A stretch of DNA of 64,000 nucleotides, taken from Coriolopsis trogii (taxonomy: Eukaryota; Basidiomycota; Agaricomycetes; Polyporales; Polyporaceae). Where the stretch lies: positions 2,356,001 to 2,420,000 of the forward strand of contig JAHYIO010000033.1 of assembly GCA_020543525.1 (NCBI GenBank), written 5' to 3'. The notes beneath the pieces were generated by a model. The model had not been told where the DNA came from. It did no database searches and was given only the letters and a program-made list of their open reading frames with translations. Every line of letters starts with the position of its first letter. Position 1 is the first letter of the stretch. The translations under genes and the position numbers were made by a program. Positions 10,479-22,731 of the stretch are shown here, piece by piece.

Positions 10479-12661
10479 ATGTCGGACGCATCGAGATCGC
10501 ACGCTGACGCCTCCGAGTCTGGCGTGCTCGAGAAGAGGCCTCTCGAGAATGGCAGCGAGGATGGCGCCTCTGCGGACGACCACAAACACGAGTGCGCTCG
10601 TTCCAATCTAGCAATGGCCAAGCTGTGGACCAAGATGGACCTCCTTATCCTACCGGTGGTGACCATCATGTACTTTCTCTCTTCTTTGGTGCGTATGCAA
10701 GTTCCTCAGGTCGGGGTCTGGCGCCGCGTGAATTGCGCCGCGTCCTCGCCTCGGACCCCATGCTGATCTGCTCGTCGCGTCGCTCTAGGATCGGTCGAAT
10801 ATCGGGAATGCGCGTATTGCGGGTTTGCAGGAAAGACTGCATATGACAAATTACCAGGTATGTATGAACGAACGTGCCCGGTGCGAGTGGTTTATGGGAC
10901 CTGACATCTCCTCCAGTACAGTCTCGCCCTCACGATCACACTCATGTGAGACTGGTCCTTATGTATCGGTAGCCTCCGACTTACTGACTAAATATCAGCC
11001 CATACACAATAGTAGAGATCCCATCTAACTATTTGATGACGGTATGTGGTCAAAACTCTACCCTGTCAGACTCACGCTCAGCACTTCTGCAGATCGTTGG
11101 TCCGAGGATGTTGTTGCCGACCATGGTAGTTTTATGGGGCATTACGTGCACTCTACAAGGTAGCTGAAAATAGCACAACATCGACTGAGAGCGAACCCCA
11201 ATATCCTCATCGGCTTTCATAGGCGTCGTCACCAGCTACTCTGGTCTTATCGCGTGTCGTTTCTTCTTGGGCTTGTTTGAAGGCATGTCGATCACATCGC
11301 CACCTCGCGATATCGCCACACTCATGCCCGAAAACTCATCCAGGCGGTCTCCTCCCTGGGATCACGTTTTATCTCTCGTCATTCTACCCTCGACGGATGC
11401 TACAGCTCCGGTGCGCGCCTGTATGACTGCTGGTTCCGCTTGATTCTCACTGCACAACAGAGTTTCCATCATGTTCTCTGCTACGTCCATCGCGTCCGCG
11501 TTCTCTGGTCTGCTCGCGGCTGCGATCATACACATGGACGGCATCGGTAACCGACCAGGTTGGGCATGGCTCTTCATTCTGGTGAACATTACCAGCTGTA
11601 TGCGCGAGGTTGCCCACTAACCTGCTCCCAGGAGGGTCTTTTCACCATTCTCTGGGGTATCGCTTCGTACTTCCTCCTACCCAACACCCCCACGTCAGCT
11701 TTCTTCCTGAAGGAGGACGAAAAGCAGCTGATCATGCGCGCACTACAAAACGACGGGCTTCACACCGATGACGAGAAGCGAAGCCGGACCTGGGCCCAGT
11801 TTGGGAAGACCTTTGTGCAGCCACACATCATCTTCCTTGCCATCGCTGGCTTCTTTAGCGGTACGAGTCTAGTTTATGTGCTACTTCCTATCAGCGTCTT
11901 TGCTCACGTCCGCCATATTGGCAGGTGCGACGCTCGCCGCCCTCTCATAGTAAGTGCACTGCTGCATCGCGAGAGTCCTCGCTCTTGACTCTTTTGCGAT
12001 CTGGCAGCTTCCTTCCGAGTATCGTTACCGGCCTTGGGTACAGTGGATCCACAGCCCAGCTCATGAGCGTCCCTCCATTCGCCGTCGCCGCAGCTCGTAA
12101 GTGACAGTGTCTCTTCCACACCCGCCAGCACTCACAGAAAGCCCGCCTGCGTCCTAAGTGTCCATCATCACCGCCGTCCTCGCCGACCGGTACGCGCACC
12201 GCGGACTGACGATGATCTTCTTCTCCCTCGTCGCCACCGCCGGGTTCGCGATCTTCCTCGGCTCGTTCGTGAACCACACGCGGTACGGCTCGCTCTTCCT
12301 CGCCGTGCCCGGCGCGTTCTGCATCGGGCCCCCGCTCGGGACGTGGATCGCGAACAACGCGTCGCCACTCATCCGGCGCGGGACCGCGCTCGCGCTCCTC
12401 ACGACGATGACGAACCTCGGCTCGATCCTCTCGACGTGGCTGCTGGGCTCGTTGAGTCCGCCCCCGAGGTACACGAGCGCGACGATCACGCTGCTCGTGT
12501 TCCAGGTCGCGACGCTTGCGTGCAGCGGGGCGACGTTGGCGTATCTGGCGAGGGAGAATCGGAGGAAGGAGCGCGTAAGGAGGAGTGGGGCGGCTGAACC
12601 GGAGCCGGAGAGCACGGCGGCGGTCCCGAACGAGAGCGTGTGGTTCCGGTACGTGTTGTGA
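10479..12661 (+). CDS. MFS transporter, anion:cation symporter family
   Basis: Twelve-helix plasma-membrane symporter of the fungal allantoate/vitamin permease type; the substrate is probably a small carboxylate or vitamin and cannot be fixed from sequence. Twelve exons: 10479-10688, 10789-10857, 10917-10945, 10999-11041, 11093-11159, 11223-11282, 11344-11410, 11461-11581, 11632-11860, 11925-11949, 12008-12096 and 12159-12661, giving 503 aa. Family motifs are DRSNIGNARIAGLQ after helix 1, YTIVEIPSNYLM, the GxLxPGxxFYLS block around exon 7, and FLLPNTPTSAFFLKEDEK in the central loop. The intron 11283-11343 starts with GC (AG|GCATGT) and is the only donor that keeps the frame, so it is a GC-AG intron. 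Confidence 0.9.
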
Positions 12662-13499
12662 TGTTGGAGTACGATGCATGAGGGGTGGTGATGTCTCTGT
12701 ACGATCTGTTCTTCATTCTTGCGGTACCGTGTTCTGGCGTGGCAGATATATGCATCCTGAGGCTGACCAGATGCTCGTGCGCATATGCGACAAAGACCTT
12801 CGTAAGGCGAAGACTCGCTCTGACTCTCCTCACAGGACAAGGTGGTGGGGTGGTGGCTGTCAAAAGACAGAGGGGCCACTCACATAGGTATCCAGACGAT
12901 GGGATACGGCTTGCATGGGCATACAGTAGTTTTCCTATGATGACATTTGAAGCGCAATTCCGACCGCTGACTATAAACAAGTGCAGTCACGGCACATGCA
13001 GAATGCAGTGCATCGGAGCAGGCACGTCGACGTCCATTGCATTCTCATGGACGTGCTTCTGGCCGTTCTTGACTTACGGCAACCCGCTACTCCCATTGAT
13101 GCCCTCGCGATATGGGTGGTATGTGCCTGGAGTAGCAAGTGTCACCCGGTGTACCGAAGGCGTGTACAAATACATACTATGATCCTCATGGGCCACATTT
13201 CGGGAAGAGGTTCGTATAACAGCCTCTTTGGCACAAATACCATACATGATGGTCTCCCTATGATGAAATCCATCGAGCTCTCGTGGTGCTGATGCTCCAG
13301 GTCAAAGATTGGGATATGAAAACACTCTCGGGAGCCAAGGAGCTGGTTTGCATTCGTATGTATCCAGGTCCTGGCCTGTCTCCCAGCTCCTGCCCCGCCC
13401 AAAAGGGCGTGTGCACCCGCAACCTTGTGTCCCCGTCCTTAAGTTACTCCAGCTCCGGCCATGGTCGTGCGCAATAAACGTCCGCAGATTCTCCGTAAC
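12662..13499. other. convergent intergenic region
   Basis: Spacer between the stop codons of the MFS gene (plus) and the seven-helix protein (minus). Open frames here match no family. Confidence 0.5.
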
Positions 13500-15202
13500 T
13501 TACAGTACGATCCCTGTGCCCTTTCGGTCCTGCGCCCTCTCCCGTGGGTACTCGTCCGCCGTCAACTGTGCCCCACCGGGGTCTCCTCCCGTCCCAGGCT
13601 CCGGCACAATCCGGACGACGCGCTCGAGCAACTCCTTGTCGCCCGCACCATACCTCCCCTCTGCGCCTCGCGCCAAGTCCGGTTCGGTGTCTGTGCTGCC
13701 CTGCGCGACGCGCTCGAGGTCGACCTCGACGCCGTATGGGGTCGAGGAAACGCGGCGTCGGGCCGTGCTGCGCGTGCTGACGTCAAAGCGGAGGCTGGAC
13801 GTACCGGGGTTCGTTGTGGTGAGGTCTGCGTGAGGCTGTAGCCTGGTGCGGACGAAGAGCATGGAGAAGACGATTCCCTGTATCGTGACGATGACCGCAT
13901 GCATCAGCACAGGTCCAAGTTCCGAGTTCAGGCACGCATGACGAGAGGCAATGAAACTTACGGTCACAGGCGGGAGCTGCTCGGAGCGGTATCTTCGGAT
14001 CAATGAATGGGCTTGGGAGATGAGATAGGATGACACGTACGGGATTGAGGAAGATGAAGAAGACGTTGGAGCCCGCGTAGTCTGCGACGATGAGAATGAA
14101 GACGTGGGCACAGTAGAAAGCAGCTATCATCGACCACGGGTTGCCTCTCATGTCAATGCCAAGTGACAGCACGGGAGAAAATGGTGGAGCATATCCTCGA
14201 CGCACCTGTTTCAATCACGGCCTGCGACACGCGCGATACGGTCCGGTCCGTATCAATGCGATATGCTGCCACTTGCCTCGTTATGTGCCAGACCTTGTAG
14301 CAAATGAGGGCTGGTGGTAGGCAAAGGAGAGGGTGGCCGAATTAGTTCCGTCTCAGCACATTCAGGCTGTTCGAAGAGAGGATACGCACTTGCACAGAGC
14401 ATGTTCAAGCAAAATGTGATGAGGAAGAAGTACTTCACGCGCACAGACACCTCGGCATTGATGGCTTCATCGCCGGATGCCGTCTTGGAGAGCGTCCAAG
14501 TCGCCCAAATCCCGATTCCTGCCAAAGACGTTCCGGATGAGCAATGAAATGAGTTGGGGATCATCTTCGCTACGCGCACCCGTGCTGCTCATGAGCAGAC
14601 CGATAGGCAACATGACGATGAGATAATTGAAGTTCCACACTATGAATGTCCTGTAGACCTGTAGTGTGGCTCGTACGGTCAGCAAAAGCCGCACACCTCT
14701 CTTGTCGCAAGGCATACCATAATCATGTCTGAGATAATAGCAAGAGCAATCGTGGTAGCATTCTTGGCTAGAGAGAGTGGAGCGGCGGCTTGTCCGAGGT
14801 ATGCTTGTGGGTCCGGATGAATGGTACCTCCAGGCCCGGATACAGCGAAGGCTGAGTATACACGAATTGTCTCAAAGACGAAGTCCTATCAGGGTCAACA
14901 TGTAGTTCATCCGTGAAGCAGACCAGCGAGCAGCAGTTGGGACGACGCACTGTGGTCACGATTGTGAAGATGAGAGCGCAAATGGCGGGCATCCAAAGGG
15001 ACATGCCCTCGTGCACCTTTCTCCGCAAGATCGCAATGAAATGAGCGAGGTACACATAGTATGCGCCTAACAAGTAGAGGCCTTCGTCAGAGATGCGGAG
15101 AGTTGAAGAGCACCGGACCTAGGTAGAGGACATACCGGTAGCCAAGACTTGCAACCAAAAGCCTATGAGATGAGCATTTGCGGGATAAATGTCGGGCGAC
15201 AT
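13500..15202 (-). CDS. basidiomycete seven-helix integral membrane protein
   Basis: Multi-pass membrane protein of a large basidiomycete family of unknown function. Exons on the minus strand: 15202-15136, 15066-14951, 14885-14718, 14658-14580, 14518-14390, 14310-14206, 14144-14041, a 15-nt exon 13976-13962, and 13877-13500, 386 aa. Helices are visible in AHLIGFWLQVLATG, GAYYVYLAHFIAIL, MPAICALIFTIVTT, the stretch VYRTFIVWNFNYLIVMLPIG, YFFLITFCLNMLCA, and MIAAFYCAHVFILIVADYAG. The last helix, GIVFSMLFVRTRL, is preceded by the micro-exon LPPVT. The cytosolic tail of about 110 residues is Arg/Glu-rich and variable. The start codon lies only 107 bp from the end of the Plavaka element, so its promoter is probably transposon-derived or displaced. 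Confidence 0.8.
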
Positions 15203-15308
15203 GCTCAGGACATAGGTCGTGCCGTAACGAATATAATCTGTGGCTTTGACTCTGCCAGTGTACCCACCGGATGGCAGCGCGATGACGTTGAGCAGAAAAC
15301 GGCGTTAT

Positions 15309-15342
15309 CATCAGGAAAATCCCTAATTGCGACTTAGATCTA
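15309..15342 (+). repeat. left terminal inverted repeat of the Plavaka element
   Basis: Begins CATCAGGAAAATCCC and ends AGATCTA. It matches the reverse complement of 22732-22765 with one mismatch in the first 18 positions and four more toward the inner end. Confidence 0.85.
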
Positions 15343-15773
15343 ATTGTATATCATAAGGGCTAATTAATGGGAGTAGAGGATTAGTTCTAATTGTATTATC
15401 CCCCCCTCGGCGATAGCTGATATTAGATCAATTGAGAACTATTATAGAGCAATCCAGGCTACCTGCATGCAATAGTCAGGCTAATGAGCATTCATGATCA
15501 GACAATAGTGTGGCAAAAACAACAATTATCATTGCTACTATTCTACCTCTCATGGTGATAAAAGAGCGTCGTAAGTCTAAATGAACGTCCTACTATATGA
15601 TACTATAGAAGCATATGATTAGTGGGCGTAGAATAAGTGGCAATAAGGCATGAACTATCAAAAGGTGAGTAATGGTAAGAGATGTGAGCAACAATCAGGC
15701 ATTGAGTGTGTGACTGAGCGGGGAGGATGCAAGGTACAGGCATGGTCGTGGTATCTACTCATCGGGGATGGCA
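15343..15773. other. AT-rich left subterminal region of the Plavaka element
   Basis: Markedly more AT-rich than the flanking genes, with many short TAATTAA/TAGTAG-like words and a copy of ATTGCTACT that recurs just inside the right end. Such subterminal motifs are usual transposase-binding sites; function is inference. No gene is seen. Confidence 0.55.
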
Positions 15774-18557
15774 TCATAGTTCGTGAGGCTGACATGATTG
15801 ACCGCAGTTGTGCGCGCCACACATGTACGACTGTAAAGAGCACACAATTAGTACCAGTGTGCGCACGAAGACAGGAATGTAGCGCACGTGAGGTCTTTAT
15901 ACAACCCGTGCATCATGCGATGATACCAACGAGGCTTGCGCGCCTTGAGTTCCGATAATTCGGCGATGTTCGCCCGATAGTTGACAATATGCGTGTTACC
16001 TTCAAAGCGAGACGACGTGTATACCACATTTTTGTAGTCCGTGAGGGATGCCTGAAGCTGCATCAGCAGTTAGCAGCCATCATTGTAGCAACAACATATC
16101 ACTTACTGCAGTTGCTGCCAAAGCCAGCATCGGCGCCGGAATCTCCTTCTCATCCGGTTCTTCAGGGAGGGACGACGAGAATCGGTCTGCGATGCTATTG
16201 CCAAGGCTGTGCGGTCCAGTGAAATACGCGGGGCGAAGGATTGCTGCAAAAAGGGGGCTGCCATAGGGTTGAGTGTCGTCACATGTCCGCTTCTGTTAAA
16301 CAAAGTTGAAGCTGATCAGTAAGAACACCAGTTGACGAAGAACAAGGGATTGGTACTTCGGTGTTGACAGGATAGATGAAGCGTCTCTTGTCCAACAGCC
16401 AGTCAACGGTCCCTGCGTCGCCAGGTTGAATATTGAATGCGGTCGGAGGCTGGCTATCGGTGATCTTCTTGACCGCGCCACGAGTGTTTGAGATGCGTTG
16501 CTGAATCTACAAGGCATGTGAAGGATTCTGAGTGATATGATAGTATCAGGAACTCACATAGCTAGCAAGCTTTGGCCAGTAGCGGTCGTCCGACTTGAGG
16601 CGCTTATGGAGCTCTTTGTCGTCGAGGTCCTTAGCGCAGCGGATCAGTGCACGGCGTGCAAAATCCACAGCCGTCATTGGACCATCCGGAAACGCGTTGT
16701 GGATGAGGATGTCGGCGACAAGCTCCTTGGAGGCACAGTGGAGGAGGGCGGCAACGCGACCGTGCTGCTCGGTGAGCTTCAGGTGTTGACTAGATGTAGG
16801 GGGAACGATCTCGATCCCAGAGTCTTCGCCGTCGGATCCAGAGACCACAACGTCCGAGTCGTCGCTTTGACCACTCTTCGTAGACTTACCCTTACTTTGA
16901 CTACCACGCGGTCGCTTCACAGGACTGGTTTTGTCGGTGCCTTCGGCCTCTTGATCGGACGCCCATTTGACGACCTATCAAACACGACACATCAGCTGAA
17001 GGAACAAAGGGACAGGAGAAAGTGCCAAGTGCATACCTCGTTCACCTTTTCACGCTTGCGTTTGCCACCATGAACCTGTGACCTTTCATTCTTGTCGGAG
17101 GCGGAACGCTTCGTGCGTTCGTTGAGCCCATGGCCTGACTTGCGCGACCTCTCGCTTGACATTTTCGCACCGGAGGCGTTGGAGTGTGATGCTTTTGATT
17201 TGGCTGTCTTGTCTTGATTCAACCCCTGGGTACCAGAATTGGTCTTCGCAGCCACGTTCTTGGAGTTCACAGTCTTGGGCTTCGATACCTTGTCGTCAGT
17301 GCGGTGCCCCTTATCCGAGGTGAGCTTCCGAGAGCCGCGGCCTGTGTCGTCTGTGAACGTGGCCTTCTTGCGCGGCTAGAATGGTAGAAGGGCGTGGTAT
17401 GTATCATACATGGGTGAGACAGGGATAGCGAGGGGACTTACCGGCATATGCACTTCAGGTTCCGAGCCCTCATCTCCATCGCTCCGCGAACGCTTGCTTC
17501 CCGAGGGAGGGGCTATGGTGTGAGAACAGGTTTCCTGAGTACGATGTCGTCAGGGGGAACATAGGTGTAACGCACCAGAGTCAGACTTCTGCCCGCTGCC
17601 ACGCCCTGGCGTACGCGACTGCTTTGTGGGTCGCTTCAGTCGAGATGGGTCCACAGACCCATCGAGCTCGTCGTTTTCCTGGTCAGCCCACTCGACAGCC
17701 TAGCATCACGAGAGGGAAGGATGTGGTAAGAGGAAGTAGAGCGTGGGATCAGCGGACGCTGAGAATTCAATTGTATGTGAACTGTCACACACCTCATCCT
17801 GAAGCGTCTTCTCGAGCGCGCGAGGGTTGCCTTCCAACTCCTCCAACCCGCTGTGCTCGGACCCCTCCGCTTCGTCCTCCTCCTCTTTCTCCGACTTGCT
17901 TTCTTCGGCTGAGCTATCGGATTCCGCGTCTTCGTCTTGTGAGGCTGGGTCGGATATGACAGCTTGCGACTGGCCTTTCCGGCCGGACTGCCTCGCCTGC
18001 TTCGCGGTGAGCTCTCGAAGATCCTCTTCGTCGTCCGATGTATGCACGTTCATGTCAGGTGCACGACCGTCCCGGGACTTCTAACAAAATAAGTCACTTC
18101 TCATTTGTTACTGTGTGTACGAATACTGACCTGACACCCTTTCGTCCCTGTTAGATAGACTGTCAATAGAACGTAGTACAATACATGGGAAATACTACTT
18201 GCGTTTGATGAGGACCTCATCGTCACCTGAGGCAAGAGCGTCCAGGGAGTCCTGTTGAGGAGTTTGTTGTGAGGCGGCGGGTTTCTTCCTGCCAGGCACG
18301 AGAGCTTGCCACGCTGTACGGTGCGCCAATTCGTCACTACGGACACTCGGGGTGATCGGTGACGTGTCAGAGACTGACCCTTATTGGCTTTTGCTTTTGC
18401 AGAACGGCCAGCTGCGAAGATCAAAATAGATCAGTCTAGGGCACAGACGAGTGCAATTTGCATGAGGGCACGCACCAGGCTTGCTGATGGCAAGCGGTTC
18501 TTCGTCCGACTCCTCCTCGGATGAGACGACGCGGCGTCGTCGCGACTGGGAACCCAT
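15774..18557 (-). CDS. DUF6532 domain protein encoded inside a transposon
   Basis: Function unknown. Thirteen exons on the minus strand: 18557-18476, 18411-18379, 18313-18199, about 18147-18138 (10 nt; or 18159-18138), 18080-17793, 17699-17576, 17512-17442, 17375-17037, 16974-16558, 16506-16357, 16292-16107, 16057-15888 and 15831-15774, about 680 aa. The N-terminal half is disordered, acidic then Lys/Arg/Ser-rich (SSEEESDEEP, SKSEKEEEDEAEGSE), suggesting a nuclear, DNA- or chromatin-bound protein. The C-terminal half is a DUF6532 domain: SKELVADILIHNAFPDGPM, KRRFIYPVNTE, PYGSPLFAAIL, and KPRWYHRMMHGLYKDLT. A Trp motif occurs twice at exon starts (AVEWADQ and VVKWASDQ, each followed by KRP), hinting at exon duplication. 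If the last intron is unspliced the protein ends at 15848 instead. Confidence 0.8.
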
Positions 18558-19036
18558 GGCTGAAAGAACTGGAGTAGGTAGGTCCTATGTGGAATTAATG
18601 ACGCCTGTAGGGCCGTATACGGGGAGATATAGCGTATGAAAGAAATGCGAATGAAGAAGTATGTGGAAGTATGCGCGTACGTGGCGAGCTCTTGAGTGCG
18701 AGTTGTGATGATTTGTGACCCCAGACACTGCGGAGCCAGAAAGGCGTGATCGCGCACAAGTCGGACTTGCTCGCGGATCTCGTATCTTCGCCCCTCAGGC
18801 CTGTGCGCGCGACCTTCGATCCGTCGACGCTTTGCTCCTCTGTTTCTCGCCTACTCCGGCTGTCTTGGCTCATACGCATCCTACGTCCCTCTTCTGCAAG
18901 AATCTCTACGAAAGCTCCACAGCACACCCACTGACAGGATCCGCAAACTGCTTGAGATTGTCGCTCCTCTCCGGACCCGCCCATTGCCTCATTCTCAAAA
19001 TCTCCGCACTAGCGCACTCAACCTCTTCGAAGTTCG
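18558..19036. promoter_or_regulatory. divergent promoter inside the Plavaka element
   Basis: 479 bp separate the start codons of the DUF6532 gene (minus) and the transposase (plus). It must contain both promoters, so the two proteins are probably expressed together. Confidence 0.5.
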
Positions 19037-22000
19037 ATGCCTGCGACTGAGGTCTGCCCTGGTTGTCACAAGGTGGTCAGCTTGTCTGCCATCCGGAATC
19101 ACCTCACCCGGTCGACCGATCCTCGATGTGTCAAGGCTCGCGATCTGCTCTACTCAAGTTTGCTCTCGGAATCCGAGCCCGAGTTGGACAACGCCGCCGC
19201 TGAGCCCTCTCTGCACGCTTCTCAGTCTTCCGGATCCCATCCGTTCGACGGCGACTTTTTTGGGTCCGATTACGAACCGGCCTTCTTTGACGATTACATC
19301 GAGTACGACGGACCCCAGGAGGATGGCGAGGGAGACGATGCAGAGGACGATCAGGAGCACGACGAAGAGGCCGATGAAGCAGAAGAGGACGCGGAGAACT
19401 TTGAGCAGGAACACGACTGGGAGCCACCACACGCGGACGTGCATGCCGATCAACACGACAACGTTGATTTACAAGACGACGAGGCAGAACATGACGACTT
19501 CGAGTCCGACGAAGACGAAGCCGATCTCGAGCACGCCGCACGCACTCGGGCTGCTCAACAGCGAGCACTGGAACAGCTTCATGCTCGTACGTTCGTGATT
19601 CGCTTTCCCGGGCCACACGCTGGAGCTCCCATCAAGTCTGCGGTGGACGGGGCAACGGAATCCACCAACATTACCACACCTTACCACGAGAGCATGGAAA
19701 CTATCAATCATGCCAATCCCTACGCTCCGTTCGTCTCGCGCCTCGATTGGGAAGTGGCAAAGTGGGCGAAAATGCGTGGGCCCGGCTCAACAGCTGTCAC
19801 CGAGCTGCTGAACATTGAAGATGTACGTGCCTCCTTTCACGCCCTGGCATGCCCAACCGTAGAGTCGCACTCGCGATTCTCGAGCAAGCTGTCATCGCAA
19901 TATTCGTTGTCTTGAGCGACATTGGAGGAGTTCCTCTGTCTCAATTTGTCCCTCGCTATGACTTCTCAAACTGACTTTGATTTTCTGTCTCATAGCTCGC
20001 TGCGGCCCTTGGGCTCTCATTCACGACATCTGCGGAGCTCAACAAAATCGTTGACGAGAAGCTCACATCGGGCCGCCCACGGTTCATACGCAGGGAGATC
20101 ATTGTCGCAGGGGAGGCCTTCGAGGTTTTCTACCGTGATGTCATTCAGTGCATCCGCGCTCTTTACGGTGATCCGGAGTTCGTTGGGGTTCTGGTGTTCA
20201 CCCCCGAGAGACATTACGCCGACAACGACCACACCGTTCGCGTGTATTTTGATATGCATACAGGCAGATGGTGGTGGGATACCCAGGTGTGTCATTGTCC
20301 TCCGTACTTGACGGTCTAGAGGGAATCCATACTTACCCTCACTCATCAGAAAGAGCTCGAGGCGCGTTGTCCCGGAGCGACTGTGATTCCCATCATCATC
20401 TCCTCGGACAAGACACAGCTCACCGTTTTCGGCAGTCGCACGGCATATCCAGTCTACATGACGATTGGCAACCTACCCAAGCATGTGCGCCGTCGGCCGT
20501 CCCATGAAGGGCAGATTCTCCTTGCATATCTCCCATCCTCTCGCCTCGAGCACATCACGAACAAAGCCGCCCGCCGTCGGATCCTCGCGAACGTCTTCCA
20601 CAAATGTATGGGTACAATTTTGAAGCCCCTTGTCGCCGCGGGCCTTGACGGCATTGAGATAGCCAGCGGCGATGGGGTTTTACGTCGCGGGCATCCCATT
20701 GTCGCAGTCCACGTAGGCGACTATCCTGAGCAGCTCCTCACTACGTGCTGCAAAAACGGGACCTGCCCCAAGTGCGCCATATCTGCGAAGGACGTTGGGT
20801 CTACGACCGAGCCCGACCGGCCACTCCGCGACCTCGACAAAGTCCTGGACGCACTCTCACTGGTGGATGGGCCAGCACTTGCTTTCTCCCGGGCTTGCAG
20901 GGATGCGGGCATCAAGCCCGTTCGCCACCCGTATTGGGAGGACCTACCTTATGTGAATATTTTCCGTTCCATCACTCCCGACATCCTGCATCAACTCTAT
21001 CAAGGTGTCATGAAGCACCTCATCTCGTGGCTTAAACAGGCATATGGCGCGGACGAGCTCGACGCTCGATGTCGCCGCTTGCCGCCCAATCACCATATTC
21101 GTCTCTTCATGAAGGGAATCACAACGCTCCAGCGTGTGACCGGGAAGGAGCATGCCGATATGTGTCGCTTCATCCTCGGGCTCGTAATCGGTCTTCCGCT
21201 TCCCGATGGGCTGAGTCCTGCGCGTCTTCTACGGGCACTGCGCGCAATGCTGGACTTTCTCTACCTTTCACGCTACCCCGCGCACACTTCCGACACCCTC
21301 CGTCAGCTCCGTACCACCTTGGAGCGCTTCCACGCAAATAAATCCATTTTTGTTGACCTCGGCATTCGCGACCACTTCAAGCTCCCAAAGCTCCACTCAC
21401 TCGACCACTACATGGACTCCATCAAGCTATTTGGTACTACAGACAACTACGACACTCAATACAGCGAGCGCCTCCACATAGATTTCGCCAAGGATGCATA
21501 CCGTGCCACGAACCACAAAGACGAGTTCCCGCAGATGACTGTCTGGATGGAACGACGTGAGAAGATCATCCGCCATGAAGCATTCATTCGCTGGCGCCTC
21601 AACGTCATCACCGAGCTTGAAGCTGTACGTCGTGAACGTCAGAAGCATCCTATCTCATCATCTTCGTCTTCATCCTCATCACCATCGCCATCGCCGTTGC
21701 CAACTCTGCCACCCGCCCCCCCTTCTGTGTCTGGCATCAAGGCCTTGTCGAGAATGAAGATTGCGAAGTGGCCAAGCGCACCAAGTGTTCGCATAGACCG
21801 TGCTGCCGAAGTCTACGGTGCGCCCTACCTTCGAGACGCGCTTGCACGCTTTGTTGTCTCGTATCGCGATCCAACTCTCACGCTGCAAGAGGTCGAGCGT
21901 GAGGCAAACAGTGTCTTTTTCCTCTTCGCATCTGTGCCTGCCTACCACCGAGTCAAGTTCACTCTCGAGGACGCGCAGCAGCTTGGGGTTATGGAAGTCA

Positions 22001-22516
22001 CGAGGGACGTTGCTCTTGCTCGTCCTTCACAGAAGAGCAAGAACGGCCGTCTGGTTCCAGCTCGCTTCGACACTGTTCTGGTCAACGAAGGGACAGGAGG
22101 TTATGCGGGTGTTGAGGGTGAGTCACAAGTCTCCGTACATCTATGTTTCTGACCAGTTATCAGGCTATCGTGTGGGGCGATTGCGCATGATCTTCACTCT
22201 GCCAAAGAGAGCATGCCGCGATCTGCTTCCTGACGTGATTGCCCCCGGTCATCTAGCATATATTGAGTGGTATACTGCCTTCACACAGCCTGACCCGGTT
22301 CATGGCTTGTACAAAATCCGACGATGCCGGGATAGGGCTGGTGCACTCTTGGCCAGTGTTATTGAGGCGAAGAATATCCGCCGCAGCTGCCATCTGTACC
22401 CGGTAAGTGGTCCTGTTATCAATAGAGACTGGACTAGTAGCACTGTACTTGACGCTTGTGAAGAGTACTGGGTGAATCCTTTCAGTGACTTGCATATGTA
22501 TATGACGTTGTTCTAG
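19037..22516 (+). CDS. Plavaka transposase
   Basis: Large DDE-type transposase of the Plavaka family, nuclear, expected to cut and paste the surrounding element. Four exons: 19037-19822, 19996-20286, 20350-22117 and 22164-22516, 1065 aa. The N-terminus has a Plavaka-type zinc finger (CPGCHKVVSLSAIRNH, then DPRC). A very acidic linker follows. The core carries family signatures VIPIIISSDKTQLTVF, AYPVYMTIGNLPKHVRR, VGDYPEQLLTTCCKNGTCPKC-like Cys cluster, TPDILHQLYQGVMKHL, KLHSLDHYMDSIKLFG, and SERLHIDFAKDAYRATNHKD. A Ser/Pro-rich linker separates the tail, which ends with RSCHLYPVSGPV and an NPFSDLHMYMTLF-type C-terminus. The frame reads through a GTAAGT at the end of CHLYP, and homology supports reading through. 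No stop or frameshift is seen, so the gene may be functional. DDE residues are inferred by family, not proven. Confidence 0.92.
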
Positions 22517-22731
22517 CCTTATTTTAACAATTGTAACCTCCCAATTTGGTGTGCGATACTCAGCTACTTTGATGTAATGGTCCAATATTGATATGCTATA
22601 TAGACATTGACTAGCAGCAGTAGCACTACTTTGTGCTATTTCCTCATGTGAATAATCGAGTTGAATGAAGTAGAGCTCAAGTTGGTCAAAGATCAACAAA
22701 ATATATTGTGATAGTCTACTTATTGCTACTG

